Source of the DNA: Epichloe hybrida
Taxonomy: Eukaryota; Ascomycota; Sordariomycetes; Hypocreales; Clavicipitaceae
Reading direction: 5' to 3'
DNA length: 64,000 nucleotides
Assembly: GCA_019022495.1 (NCBI GenBank)
Contig: JAFEKR010000012.1
Span: 930,001-994,000, forward strand
The notes under the pieces were generated by a model. It was given only the letters and a program-made list of their open reading frames with translations, was not told the DNA's origin and ran no database searches. Position numbers and translations under genes: made by a program. Below, piece after piece: positions 22,463 through 33,641 of this stretch (position 1 is its first letter; each line of letters starts with the position of its first letter).

Positions 22463-24394
22463 ATGAACAAGATGGCATCGCCCTCACCTTCTTTCTCTTC
22501 CTCTGACAACGAGTCGCCGCAGCTCGCTGCCGTCAGGACTGCCCACGCGAACCGCAGTCGTGATTCCATTGCAAGTCCGGATGTAGAGACCGAGGCTGAG
22601 CGCGCGGCTCGCGAGCCCGCCACCTACACCCGGAGTCGTGATACCAGCGTTGGCAGTGGCGGCACCACCGCCTCCCGGCCGCCCGAGTTCGAGGTGTGCT
22701 TTCAGGAAAACGACCCGGAAAACCCCATGGACTGGCCATTGTGGTACAGGTGCTGGTGCATCTTCTGCGTCTCCTTCGCGACATGGACTGCCACGCTGTA
22801 CAGCACCAGCTACACGTCGTCCACGCCCGGCCTGATCAACGACTTCGACTCGTCCACAACCATTGTCACCCTGGGTATGACGACCTATCTTCTGGGCCTG
22901 GCTGCCGGCACCCTGGTCTTTGCTCCTCTGAGCGAGCTGTACGGTCGTCGACCGTTGTACATTGTGTGTCTGGCGTTGTGGGCAGTTCTCATCGTCCCCT
23001 GCGGCCTCGCTCAGTCCTTGACAACCATCATTGTCGTTCGATTTTTCGGGTAGGCTTCCGCTCTTGGAACTCATGCAAGACTATGCACCACAAACATGAC
23101 ACCGCGACCAACTGACAAACGGCGTAGCGCATTCTTTGGCGCTGTCATGATCTCCAATGCCCCAGGCACCGTAGTCGACGTATCCAACCCCGACTATCTC
23201 GCAAGGGGCATGTGCCTGTACTGCATGGCACCTCTCAACGGACCAGTGACGGGTCCTATCATCGGAGGCTTCGTCTTCCAGTACCTTGGCTGGCGATGGG
23301 CCGACTGGATTGTGCTCCTCATGGCTGGCGTTGCCATCGCCCTCATGCTCACTGTCAAGGAGACGTATGCGCCCAAGATTCTCCAGCGCAAAGCCGCGAG
23401 GATGAGGAAGCAAACGGACGATTCCCGCTACTGGTGCCAGTACGATCAGAGGTTGTCGACCATGCGCCTGCTCAAAGTGAATCTGAGTCGGCCGTTCATG
23501 CTCTTTACCACCGAGCCCATTCTGTGGTTCATGAGCTTTTGGTAAGCCAAGCTGTCTTGTTGTTGTATGTATATATTTGGTCAAACGAGCGGACTCATTG
23601 CTAACCGGCTTTCCTATTCTTCTTTTCTTGTTCGCCGCATCATGAACAGGATTTCCATGGTTTACGGTGTTCTCTACCTCTGCTTCGTAGCATATCCAGT
23701 CGTCTTTTCACAGTATCGAGGCTGGGGACCAGGCACTTCAGGTTTGGCCTTTTCGGGCATCGGCATCGGGGTTCTCACGGGCATCTTCGCGGAGCCGCTC
23801 TTCCGACGCATCACCAACGCGCAGGCCAAGGATCCCGAGACGGGCAAGCCCTACCCCGAGGCACAGGCCTCCGTCATGGCCATCGGTGCCATTTCGACAG
23901 CGTTCGGCCAGCTGGGCTTCGCTTGGACGTGCCTCCCGCGGTCGATTCACTGGGCGGTGCCCGTCGCCTTTGGCATCCCCTTTGGCTGCGGCAACACCAT
24001 CAGCTTCGTCTACGGCAACAACTATCTCGGTGGTGTGTACGGCATCTACGCCGCCAGCGCTTTGGTCGGCAATGCCGTGGCTCGCAGCATCTTCGGCGGC
24101 ACGCTCCCCCTGGCTGGTCCCAAGATGTACGCCACGCTCACGCCGCGGTGGGCTGGTACGTTGCTCGGGCTGCTCGAGGTGGCCATTATAGCGATTCCCT
24201 TTGTGTTCTGGAGATACGGTGGTCGGATTCGCGCCAAGAGCAGGATCCTTCGGCAGCTCCGCCAAGAGCAGGAGAGGCTGGATGATAAGCGAGCCAGAGG
24301 CCTCGCGAGAATGGAGACGAGAGCGGCCAGGTTGGCTCGTGCCGCGAATGAGACCGCTGACGCAGGCAACGACGCTGGCGGGGAGAAGGTTTAA
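22463..24394 (+). CDS. MFS transporter, DHA1 (drug:H+ antiporter) type, three exons
   Basis: Predicted 581-residue plasma-membrane transporter. Exons 22463-23049, 23128-23541 and 23650-24394; introns of 78 and 108 nt have donors GTAGGC and GTAAGC, and the joins restore VVRFFGAFFG and MSFWISMVYG. A hydrophilic Ser-rich N-terminus (about 90 residues) leads to the DHA1 signature FQENDPENPMDWPLWYR. Twelve membrane segments can be followed. The loop 2-3 motif reads APLSELYGRRPLY (MFS motif A), and NAPGT and GPVTGPIIGGF (motif C, antiporter type) are present. The C-terminus is a charged helical tail. This subgroup includes fungal polyamine, mycotoxin and azole exporters; the substrate here cannot be told. 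No biosynthetic genes adjoin it. Confidence 0.9.
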
Positions 24395-24791
24395 CACGGG
24401 GCTAACCATTCCTCCAAGACGGGTGAGGATGGAGGACCATTTATTTGCGCATTTTCAATCGTCACAGCTCACACCACCGTATGTACATGTGCATTAGTTT
24501 GTCCAAATACACTGCACGTAGATAACAATTCTGCCCTTCTTCCTTGATGACGCAAGTTCACAATCTCAGCCGCCTCTAAAAGTCAAGGATCTGCCTATGG
24601 CGAAAATAAGACAGGCAGGAAGATAGGAGCTTCCTCCCTCAACATCAAAAGGGTCATAAGTAAGGAAGGGCAAACAAAACATGAAAATTTCCACAGCAAT
24701 TTCAATAAATTGAACAGCTACAAGAAAAGCAAGGGGGGTGGGTGCTTCACGCTCCAAAAAAGCAAGTTGTCAATCGTTCTTGTATAGGAAC
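24395..24791. other. Spacer between MFS gene and tRNA-Lys
   Basis: 3' flank of the MFS gene; no further gene seen. Confidence 0.5.
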
Positions 24792-24876
24792 AGCCCGATG
24801 CGGGGGTCGAACCCGCAACCTTGAGATTTCGTGCACTCGTAAGAGTCTCACGCTCTACCGATTGAGCTAACCGGGC
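24792..24876 (-). tRNA. tRNA-Lys (anticodon CUU) with a 12-nt intron
   Basis: An 85-nt gene. The acceptor is GCCCGGT with ATCGGGC, and the D-arm is AGCTCAATCGGTAGAGC. The anticodon stem TGAGA/TCTCA surrounds loop CTCTTA(A), with anticodon CTT interrupted after position 37 by the 12-nt intron CGAGTGCACGAA, the canonical position. The T-arm is GCGGG-TTCGACC-CCCGC and the discriminator is T, as in other fungal tRNA-Lys(CUU). All four stems pair, so it should be functional. Confidence 0.95.
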
Positions 24877-25922
24877 ACCGAATCCTCGATGCGACGTTGG
24901 AAAATCCACGCACTGTCCCACATTATATCTCTTTTGCTGCTCCCGGAGTGCCGGGCACCCTTATGCAATGTTCGTTTGTACGTTGAAGCGAGTAATGTAC
25001 GATGCCCCTCCCCCCTCCCTACATGAGGTGCCGAGTCCCCCCCTCCTAAAGGCATTCAAGCCGCAGACTAGCCACTACTAGGAGTTGTAAAGGGTATCAA
25101 GCGCTACGAAAAGATGTTTTATTTTCTGTATACATCCTGGTCCCTGTCTCCCCAGAAGGTGTGCTGCAAAAGACCCGTCAATGCTAGACGCTGCCAACAT
25201 TGCAATTGCACCTTACGGATTACAATCACTTGAGACGTGTCGCCGCCCTGCCCTATGGGCTTGCAACGCACAGCGTCTTGCGATTTCTAATGAGCTCACG
25301 CATAGGTGCCTATCACGGGTGCCCTGCTGGCAGATTGCTTGTGCTTGTTGTGTTATATTACAACAAAAAGGTAATGGATGTTGTTACGGTGTGATCCAAT
25401 TACGAGACTGCGCCGACTTGCATCGCATCCGTAGTTCATACTCCGTCCGCTCTTGGTATTAGGCCTAGGTTGTTCTGAAATACATGTAGGTTTGCTGTTT
25501 CAGAATCTGCCGCAAATCTTCATTTATTTTCTATCGAGACTCGCTGATTTTTCTTCTTCCCTCCTTTTTTTTTTTTTTGGAAACTTGTTTTACCCCTGTC
25601 CCTGTCCCATCTCGACATGATAAGAATGCTCTTCATTCGCGTGCAACAGCCCGAAAATGGGCTTGAGACATCCACCAAAGCCATGCCACCTTAGTTTTCC
25701 AAAAGAATACCAAAGACGACAGCACACACAAGCATGCGTGCATATCCAGAGTGGTCCGTGTCCGTCATGGCTTCCGATCAACATTTTTTGGGTCTTTGTT
25801 GCCACTGGGGGAACTCATAAAAACCCAAGTCTGCTCCCTCTCGGATTTTCGCGGATTCTAGTCCCATGCCACCTGAGCAATCTTGCTACTGCGTGCACAG
25901 ATCGCGTAGCAGAAGGACAGCT
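24877..25922. other. Intergenic, tRNA-Lys to eIF2A 3' end
   Basis: About 1 kb with no recognisable gene. It includes a T15 tract (25564-25579), one diverged TACTCCGTCC motif near 25440, and the eIF2A 3' flank. Confidence 0.5.
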
Positions 25923-28045
25923 CTAGGATTCCCTTTCCAGTGCCTCCAGCTCCTTCATCACAGCAGACTTAGTGTTGATCTTCTTGACCTGTGTATCCTC
26001 GAGCTTTTCGCCACCAGCAAGTCGCATCTCCAAATCTTCGATTGCGCGAATCTTTTTCTGAAGGCTGCGGACCTTCTTAGCGCTGGGGTTCTGGCCAGCA
26101 TCAGCTGCTTCGGGGGCGATGGCTGCTGCACCACCCTGCTGAGCAGCAACATTATTCTGGTTCGCAGGATTGGGGCGCTGGCCATGATGTGTGTCGCTGC
26201 GGCTTCGGCTGCCGCCGTTGGTTCGTGATCGGCTCCGGTGATCACGACCGTTGCCGTTAGCAGGGCCCCGTCTTTCAGGGCTTCGTCCAGTGGCACCGGC
26301 GCGGTTGTCGTATGGAGTAAGGCTCGCACCACCATTTGGCTCAACCTCGGGGCGACCATCTTGGTTGTTCTTCTTGCCTCGCTTCTTCTTATTCTTCTTC
26401 CCGCCATCATCTCCGACGGCTTCAGCACCCGGTATGTTTCTGGATCCCGCAGGAGCCTCTGCCGGTTCCGCTCCAGGCACCCCGCGGCGAGGACGGCCGA
26501 AGCCACTGGGGCCGACATTCTGCGTGCCGTTACTCACGAAATGGGCAGCACCGCCTTCGTCCTCGCGCTTGAAGTGAAGGGGTGTGGCAAGGCCGCGAGC
26601 CCCAGGTGGGCGATAAGCTCCAGCAGGCTTGCTGGGTGTCTTGACCGTGCCCAGATAGGTGGTCGCCGAAGGATGAGGTGTCGGTATGGGATTGAGGGGA
26701 TCCCCGCCGGCCACATTCTCGGGGGCCGCAGGACGCCACACGACATTGTACAATTCCACCATGTCTTCGTTGTACATGATGGTGCCGCCGACGTGCCAAA
26801 GCTTCACACCGTTGTCGACTCGAAGACGAGGGGATGTTGTGGCTGTCATAATGTATCGACTGTCAGGACTCCACTCGCACACGCTTGGATTGCCACTCTC
26901 AATGGTGCAGACCTTGCGATAGTCTTTCTCGAGGTCAAAAACGTCAATCTGACCAGCCAAGTTGCCGAAACCGGCGACGAGGACGAAACGAGCGTTTGGG
27001 GAGAATGTAATTGTGTTGCGCGGTCCGAGAGGAAACGAGTACTTGGCAACGGCGCGATCGTTGAAGATGGTGGCTTTGGCTGGCATGTAGCCGTAGACAA
27101 CTCCGAACTCGCGCGAGTTGGAAGACCAGGAAACGTCGTGGATGGGACCCTCCTTGTCGAGAGTTACGCGGGCATCAAACGCTCCGTTGGTGCTGAGCAG
27201 ATACAGAGTAGTCTCACCATAGTAGCTCTTGCCAGATCTATCGACGTCTGTCTGCGCAAGCACAAGCAACGAAGACCCGCGCTTGTTCCACTTGAACTGA
27301 ACCTTGTCGCCTTTGAAAAAGGTCTTTTGAGAAATGGGGTTGTGGAACAAGGGGACGTTGAAGACCTTGACAGCAGCCGGTTGGCCCTGAACGGTGGAAA
27401 ATACAAGTCAGTAAAAATGAATCAAGTCGATCCGTCGAAGCAGCGGGCTCGGCTCACCTTTCTCTCTGGAACAAAGACGGCCACGGCATGATTCTGGCTT
27501 CCCGGTGCAAGTGCGAAGTTGGCCGCACCCTCCACCCTCAGCTTGTTCCAAACGGTGACAAGATCATGGCTCTCATAGAATTGCACCTCGTTGGTGACCA
27601 GACGTGCGCAGTACTTCTCGTCGGCGGTGTACTGAAGGTTCCATCCGCCCTGCTGCTTTTGCACAAACCGGCCGATCGGCTGCTTGTCACCGCCGGCAAC
27701 GCCGTCTTCAACAGTGCGCCAAACTTTGAGGTTTTTCGTGGCGTCACCGGCCTCATCCTTTGCCGGCCGTTCCCAGGTGATGACAAAAGTGCCCAAAGGT
27801 GAGAAACCGAGCTCGTAGACATTGACTAGTGGTAAGACCAGCACAACATTGCCAGCAGAAGTATCGACAACGGTGACCGATTCGGGATTGGCCCAACCAA
27901 AGTAGCGGCCACAGGGCGAGTACGCGCTGCACCGCAAAACTCCTTCAGGTTTGTTGAAACCAGCAAGGGGTTGATAGACCGGAGCGGCATCAAAGACGCC
28001 AATGGTCTTCTGGGTTCGATACGCAAACTGCAAAGGAGACGCCAT
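25923..28045 (-). CDS. Eukaryotic translation initiation factor eIF2A, two exons
   Basis: Predicted 683-residue cytosolic factor that can deliver initiator Met-tRNA to the 40S subunit independently of GTP and eIF2. Exons 28045-27458 and 27386-25923; the 71-nt intron joins VFVPERKV to GQPAAVKVF. The first 420 residues form the family beta-propeller, visible as repeated blocks such as AYSPCGRYFGWAN, FSPLGTFVITWERP, QFKWNKRGSSLLVL, DVSWSSNSREFGVVYG, FSPNARFVLVAGFG and CEWSPDSRYIMTATT. After about 430 come a PxxP- and Gly-rich segment, a basic tract (KKNKKKRGKKNN), and a C-terminal helix (KKVRSLQKKIRAIEDLEMRL) that is shared by the family. The length matches fungal eIF2A. The gene starts beside a 1-kb 5' flank. 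Confidence 0.95.
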
Positions 28046-29096
28046 GGCTAGTCAAAGTCACAGGGTCTCGGATTGATTGTTTTTTGCAGTCAGCCTGGGA
28101 CGCTTGGATAAGTATTTTCGATCGGTGTATTCTCGTGGCGATGCAAGGCTCTTGCTGTGCCCTATCTGCTGCTCTGTTCTGCGTTTTCTGGAATTGTTCC
28201 GGCGGATGCTTTAATCACTCTCTTGTTTGTGTTTGGACGGTCGGAGGGAGCGGCGCCAAGTGCGGCCAGAACCAGAATTGAGTTGTCAAGGTTGGATGCC
28301 AAGACAATGCGTCTAAGCACTAAGACGGACAGAGTTGTTCTGAATGGCTTCGCGCAAGTTCTGACGAGGGCTGCACGGCGTTGGGTGACGCGAGAAGCGG
28401 TCTATGAACGAATAATGACCGGCGTGGGTATGGATGGCAGTGTCGATCAACAGCCAAGCAATTTCGACACGTCGAGAAGAAGAGAAAGGACAACAACAGA
28501 GTACAGCGAGAAGAGAGTACAAGGAGGAAATGGCAAGCACCCAGGGGGGCGGGAATTGGCGACGTCGGCGGCGATGCCGTTGTGCTGTCGGGCTGGGATG
28601 GGGAGGAAGAGAAAGCAAGAAGAGGACAAAGAAAGTGTGGGCAAAATGCTTTGCATGCCGCATGTTTTTTTCTCTAGCCAGTCGATTCGCCGTCCTTGGC
28701 TTGGCCCGGCCGCTCCCCAGCCCAGTGAGCCCAGTGAGCCCAGTGAGCCCACAGCACAGCACAGCACATCCGGGTGGACATTTACAGTGTGTATTGCTTA
28801 AGTTAGGACCTGGGGGGCGTGCGGGCGATCAGGTACACCCACTGTAGATCAGTACGATTGCGGAGTAGTAGGTAGGCATCCATAGTCAGAACTGCTGCCA
28901 CGCAGAGGCCTCCCTCCCAGCTATTGACTGCAGTGCGGCCATTGAGCTCATCCGGATGTCGAGGTCAACACCAAGATATGAGTAGCGAGAGAAGCAACAT
29001 ATGGCCGACTTTCATGATTTCCACCAATCGCAGGTGGTTCCCAAGCATCACTAATCACCCCAAGAAATGTCGGCAAGTATGGAATTTTCTATGGCT
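28046..29096. other. Intergenic, eIF2A 5' flank to RPAP1 3' end
   Basis: Promoter side of eIF2A. A short AGCCCAGTG direct repeat (three units) lies at 28720-28750. Long frames on both strands here (28157-28801 +, 28313-28762 -) overlap one another and show no family. Confidence 0.5.
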
Positions 29097-30365
29097 TCAG
29101 CGGCCCTTGAACTTTTCCCTCCAACCGCCTCTCTCGAATAGCCACAGGGCCTCGGTCGCGAATGCTCTACTACCACGATGGCCGCCTTCCCCCGCCGCCG
29201 CCTCCATCAAGCTCTCGAGAACTCTACCTTTCTTCATGGCAGTCCAAATGCCCATGGCAATGGGATGGTCTTCGGTTTTTCCCCATTCGCCCTGGCCTAG
29301 ACGATACAAAATCCTTCCAAGGGTCTGATACGCCATGCACCTTTGAGCAGGCACGGCGCTTCTTGCCAGACGGGACAACTCTGCGATTGTGTAACCCGCT
29401 GCTTCTGGTGCCTCTCCATGATGATGTAGTCCCTTTGTAGAAGGTATAGAGCGGCTAACTCTAGGCGAGAGAAATCGACCGCGGAAATCGAACCGGAGAG
29501 CCGATACAGCGATCTCAGGATGGGGGTAGTATGGTGAGTCCTTGTCTGCGACACTGTCCTGAGTTGGTACTGGTGCCATCCAAGCGAGCTTACTAGGGTC
29601 AGTGGGCAAGTTTGGGAAGTATTTTTGATGCAAAGCTGCCAAGAAGTCTGGGTCTGATGGATCGAGATCCGGAAGACTCGGTGACGCTGGAAAATGTGTT
29701 GACTTGGGCTGATCAGTAATGGGGAATAACTCTTGCGGGATTCGAGCTGGTGCCTGATCCTCATCGTAGTTGTCTACAACTTTCTTTTGAGGGGTTTCAA
29801 GGCCATCTTTGACGTCTGAACTCGGAACGGGTCTCGCTGACGGCGTCCCCGACTCTGCACTGGGAGCTTGCTCAGAATTCGCTGTCCTAACCTGGGGTGG
29901 TAGAATCTGTGGCTGTTCTGCACCCTGTGCTTCTGTGCCATTCTTTGGGTTGGGTTCGTCGAATGGGGAAGGAGATGATGAGGCTTCATCGATGTTGGCG
30001 CGTTGGAGAAGTCGTTGAATGAGGCCGGGATTCAGGCCATTCAAAATATCGTCCTGGGCTTGGGCGATTTCCTGTGGACTCATGCTAGCCAGCTTTTGTC
30101 TGTTCTCTTGGTCGATGCGATTTTTTTCCACCTCGTCGAAGTTCTTTGCTTGCCGACCATCTTGAATCGAAGCCTTGTTCTCGTCCGTATGCGCGCTCAG
30201 CCTTGAGGCACCGCCAGAACGTTGTTGCTTGAACGCCGAGCCCTTCCAGCGCCTCTTGTGTTGTGGGAAACCAGTGGACGAGGATGGCGCCACAGGGAAT
30301 TCAACTTGCTTGCTCTCGCGGGAGTCCCTCTCTACGATATCACCTATGAGAAGTGTCGTGTCCAT
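29097..30365 (-). CDS. RPAP1 / Rba50-like RNA polymerase II assembly protein
   Basis: A 422-residue single-exon protein of the RPAP1 family (yeast Rba50), which helps assemble RNA polymerase II subunits and bring the enzyme to the nucleus. Two conserved blocks are visible. The N-terminal RPAP1_N region is DQENRQKLASMSPQEIAQAQ through LNPGLIQRLLQRAN (about residues 83-120). The C-terminal RPAP1_C region is SALRFDFRGRFLSP...LHHHGEAPEAAGYTIAELSRLARS followed by QRCMAYQTLGRILYRLGQG (about 290-365). The two are joined by a Pro/Ser-rich linker containing an LPDLDPSDPDFLAALHQKYFPNLP segment typical of fungal members. The start at 30365 gives MDTTLLIGDIVERD, the usual family opening. Length is normal for fungi. 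Confidence 0.88.
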   Translation of the reverse strand: MDTTLLIGDIVERDSRESKQVEFPVAPSSSTGFPQHKRRWKGSAFKQQRSGGASRLSAHTDENKASIQDGRQAKNFDEVEKNRIDQENRQKLASMSPQEIAQAQDDILNGLNPGLIQRLLQRANIDEASSSPSPFDEPNPKNGTEAQGAEQPQILPPQVRTANSEQAPSAESGTPSARPVPSSDVKDGLETPQKKVVDNYDEDQAPARIPQELFPITDQPKSTHFPASPSLPDLDPSDPDFLAALHQKYFPNLPTDPSKLAWMAPVPTQDSVADKDSPYYPHPEIAVSALRFDFRGRFLSPRVSRSIPSTKGLHHHGEAPEAAGYTIAELSRLARSAVPAQRCMAYQTLGRILYRLGQGEWGKTEDHPIAMGIWTAMKKGRVLESLMEAAAGEGGHRGSRAFATEALWLFERGGWREKFKGR

Positions 30366-33300
30366 GTTTTACGGCGCTGGAGGTGTCGTTGCTGTCGGGG
30401 TCGAATTTAATTTATGTATTATTACTCCGTAGCGGCACCTAGAAAAAAAAAAGAGGGCAGCGTGGGGCGACTTCTTCTTGCCGTCAGCACAAGCACGTGA
30501 GCAATTGAGGCGACCAAATCACGTGCAAGTACATGTACATAAGACGACAAGATTGAAGAAACGCGCAGCCAAAGAGAACAGAGCTCTATGATCGCTTCAG
30601 ACATTATGAGGAGGATTTGGCTGCATGCCATAGTACCATAGTCATTGTGATCAAAGGTCTCTAAGAGTCTGAGACTGTGGAGGGTCTTTCAATATCTCAG
30701 AGGTGCCTTGCGGGTGATACATTGCTTCAATGCGCTCAGACAAGTTGGAGAGTTTGTGCGATGGGTTGCGCAAGTACATTTGCAAGCGCCAGCATGATGG
30801 AGTCTCTAGCTCTACAACAAAGTATGCAGAGCATGAAGCTAGCAAAAAGGGAGCCTCGTCCCGTTTGTTGGCATGCCGTGCGTTCAATCTTATATACTTA
30901 GCATAGGGTAGTCACAACCGCGCGATTGTTGGGGTGGCGGTGCAAGTGGGTTGAAAATGTCTCAATTCATGTTGATCGACGGTGCAAGACGACCCTTCGT
31001 ACGACGTGACACAGCGTTGCGCCATGAATACCGTGCTTATCGTAAATCTTCCGTTCTTGTCACATCCTGGCGAACAGGACAAGCTCTGAGAAACGTCATC
31101 TGTCCTTTCCCAATCGACCGGGTGGGCTGGCGGGCGGGCCGCGCTTATCTGACACGAGACATGGGCTAGATACGGAGTACCTTAGCTTGGGTCATCCGTA
31201 GTTGGGGAGGTACTCCGTACTTTTGTGTTCCGCCGTTGTACGGAGTACGGAGTAAAAACAAGTGAGGGTGGTTTCTGCTATTGCTGTTCGAAAGCCCCTG
31301 CTGCCACCCCGCAGGTCTGCAACACAGCGTTTCTTTCATAATACGAAGTGCGGATTACCAGAGTGCCCACGGAGTAATGTACTCCGTACACATGTACATA
31401 CATATGTACATACGGATTACATACGGGCCAAATGCTGTGGGCGCGCTGGGGGGGCGCGCTGGCAATTGACTGCTCAGGTGGGTGGGCGGACTAAAGAAAG
31501 GCCCGCTACGCGACCCGGGCACCCCTCCCTGGCCCCCCTGGGCAACGCCAGAGGGAAAACGCCCTCTGCCCTGGACGGCCCCTGGTTGGCCAGCCGGAGA
31601 AACCGGGGCTTAAACGGGTGTGTGCCATCTTGCATGGATGGAAGCTTCTTTTTTAGTATTTCTTTGCCCCTGCCTGTGCGTCTGATTGCTTGTTGACGCC
31701 TGCAGCCCCTGTGCCCCCACCCATCTCACAGCCCTCTGGTCGATTCGAATGCCGTTTGGTCCGATATTATCTGCTGGGCTGGGCCACCAAAGCTTGAGCT
31801 GCAGTCAGTCAGTCAGCCAGCCAGTCAGTCAGTCAGTCAGTCAGTCAGTCAGTCTCAGTCATTCAGTCAGCGCCCCTCACTCCTTCCGCACTCCAAAAGA
31901 CTAATAAGAATGCGAACGTGAAGCCAGAATGCATCTGGATTTGACGTCATGCTGCTTGCTGTCTGTGATTAATAACTCGTTGCTGGTATCTTCCTCGGTT
32001 GGCTGATGACTGCACCAGGACTTTCCCACTTGCCTTTGTTACCCCCTTCTCCATCCTGAGGCTCCTGATCTCCCGTACGCATCTGTAAACCCTGTTTAGG
32101 TTGGTGTTTTGCCATTTCTTCAATCCTTTTTGGCCTGAAGGCTGATGCTATTGCCAATGCAGGTGGTGACCCCTTTCTCGCTTGGCCAAGTACGTCCTCC
32201 CGTCCTCCGAGGGCAATCCCGTTGTCATGCCCATCTCCCATCTGTTAACTCTGGCGTAGCTGCATTTTGTTCCCATTCCCATCCCCGTCCCCGTCCCCGT
32301 CGCCGTCTTCTCCCTTCCCCCCTCCTTCATGGTATACGGCGGTGCTTGGTGGTGCCTGTAGTTGCATTCATATCCTCGGATGCTTTGGAGACCCTTGAAT
32401 CGTGGTGGCCATGACTTGATGCCCGTGAGGTTGTGCTCATGGTCATTTATTCTGCCTGATTGAGCCGTCACGCCCCGTTTTTCCATCCTGACGAGTATAG
32501 TGCATGTGGAATAAGAAATGTTGTTCGTGGTTCCGAAAATTGTAGCCATCCCCAAATTCCAGCCCCATCTTGTCGCCGTCCCCCCCTCGGTTTTCCCATC
32601 CCCTTCTCTCCTCCCACTTTGACTCCTTCACCAACCAAACTGCCCACGACGTTCAAAACCAACCTCGCGCATCACACGATTGCATCGATTTGTCGTCGTC
32701 GCTGCGCTTGCGCCATCGCCAAATTGGCATCATTTTGTGCAGCTGTCACTTCCGCATTCGAACCTGTTCCCAGACTTGCCGCAACACTGCTGCACGTGCG
32801 TATTTTCGCGACCTTGGCCGGTAGAGTCGACCGTCAAAGAGTCCCCGACCGCTCATCGGTGGTTCGTGAGGCTATTCGCACCTGGCTTGCACTTGCACCT
32901 ACCTGGCTTGCACCTGGCAGCTCGAGCCCGTGTCTCCACACAGCAGCTGCGCGCGCACCCGCATTCTTTTTTTTTCTGTCCAGTCACGTTGCTTGACCCT
33001 GCGCACTGCACCGGCAGCCAGTCACCTTCGTCCCTTTTTGATCGGTAACCCGCGACTCCATCCGGGAGCCACACACCATCATCGCATTCTCGACGATACA
33101 CCAGCCCCCCTAGCTTTCGCTTTTGCATTTCGCCATCTGTTCTACGACACGTCTTGGCGCCCCTGCATAAATTCATAGCGAGCTGTACTGGGCGAATCAA
33201 AGTCCTCTAATAACTTATACCATTTCCACACTTTCCTGTTGTCTTCTTCCTCTTTCTGTCGCCGTTGTGTGTCTGTCGACTTGGCGTCCTGTGCCACACA

Positions 33301-33641
33301 GCCGACATACCACCCGAACTACGGAACTGCCGATTGTCTTTTTTTGCCGCAGTTTGAGAAAGTTGATGGGAGACTTGTCTCTCGGTCCAGAACTCGCGCC
33401 CTGGGCTCTCATCGATTACCGAAACCACCCTCACTTGATGTTTCATTCATCGCGCGTGAAGCCAAACCTTCACTCATAGAGGTGGCCCGGCCACTTTTAC
33501 CGCCCCTTCAAACGTTATTCTCGCCCTCACACGGGTAATATCAAATCAAATTGTTTTGCAACATAGAATAGAGGCCCTTGGACGATCGACAACGAGCTCC
33601 TTTCACCAGAAGCTAGCCATTCGCGCATCAGTGTTGTCGTT
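30366..33641. other. 3.3-kb divergent intergenic region, RPAP1 / HPC2
   Basis: Contains a cluster of TACTCCGTA motifs (30421-30432, 31170-31254, 31371-31390), a CAGT repeat block, CCCCGT repeats (32275-32305), and from about 32.4 kb a C/T-rich stretch that is probably a long HPC2 promoter and 5' leader. No gene is recognisable; overlapping open frames at 32.1-33.5 kb look like chance frames in C-rich DNA. Confidence 0.5.
31802..31870. repeat. CAGT tetranucleotide repeat
   Basis: About 16 CAGT units with CAGC interruptions near 31816 and a CTCAGTCATT break near 31855. Confidence 0.9.

Noticed and set aside
22463..24394. MFS gene as part of a secondary-metabolite cluster
   Set aside because: No polyketide synthase, peptide synthetase, terpene cyclase or tailoring enzyme lies nearby in the window.
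27301..27460. Frameshift at the start of eIF2A exon 2
   Set aside because: Careful recounting shows that GGC CAA CCG follows the acceptor in phase 0 and joins the downstream frame without any shift.
28157..28801. 214-codon + frame upstream of eIF2A
   Set aside because: It overlaps an equally long minus frame, lies in the eIF2A promoter and ends in repeats; no domain.
32145..33200. Several 100-180 codon frames upstream of HPC2
   Set aside because: The region is C/T-rich leader-like DNA; frames on both strands overlap and none is protein-like.
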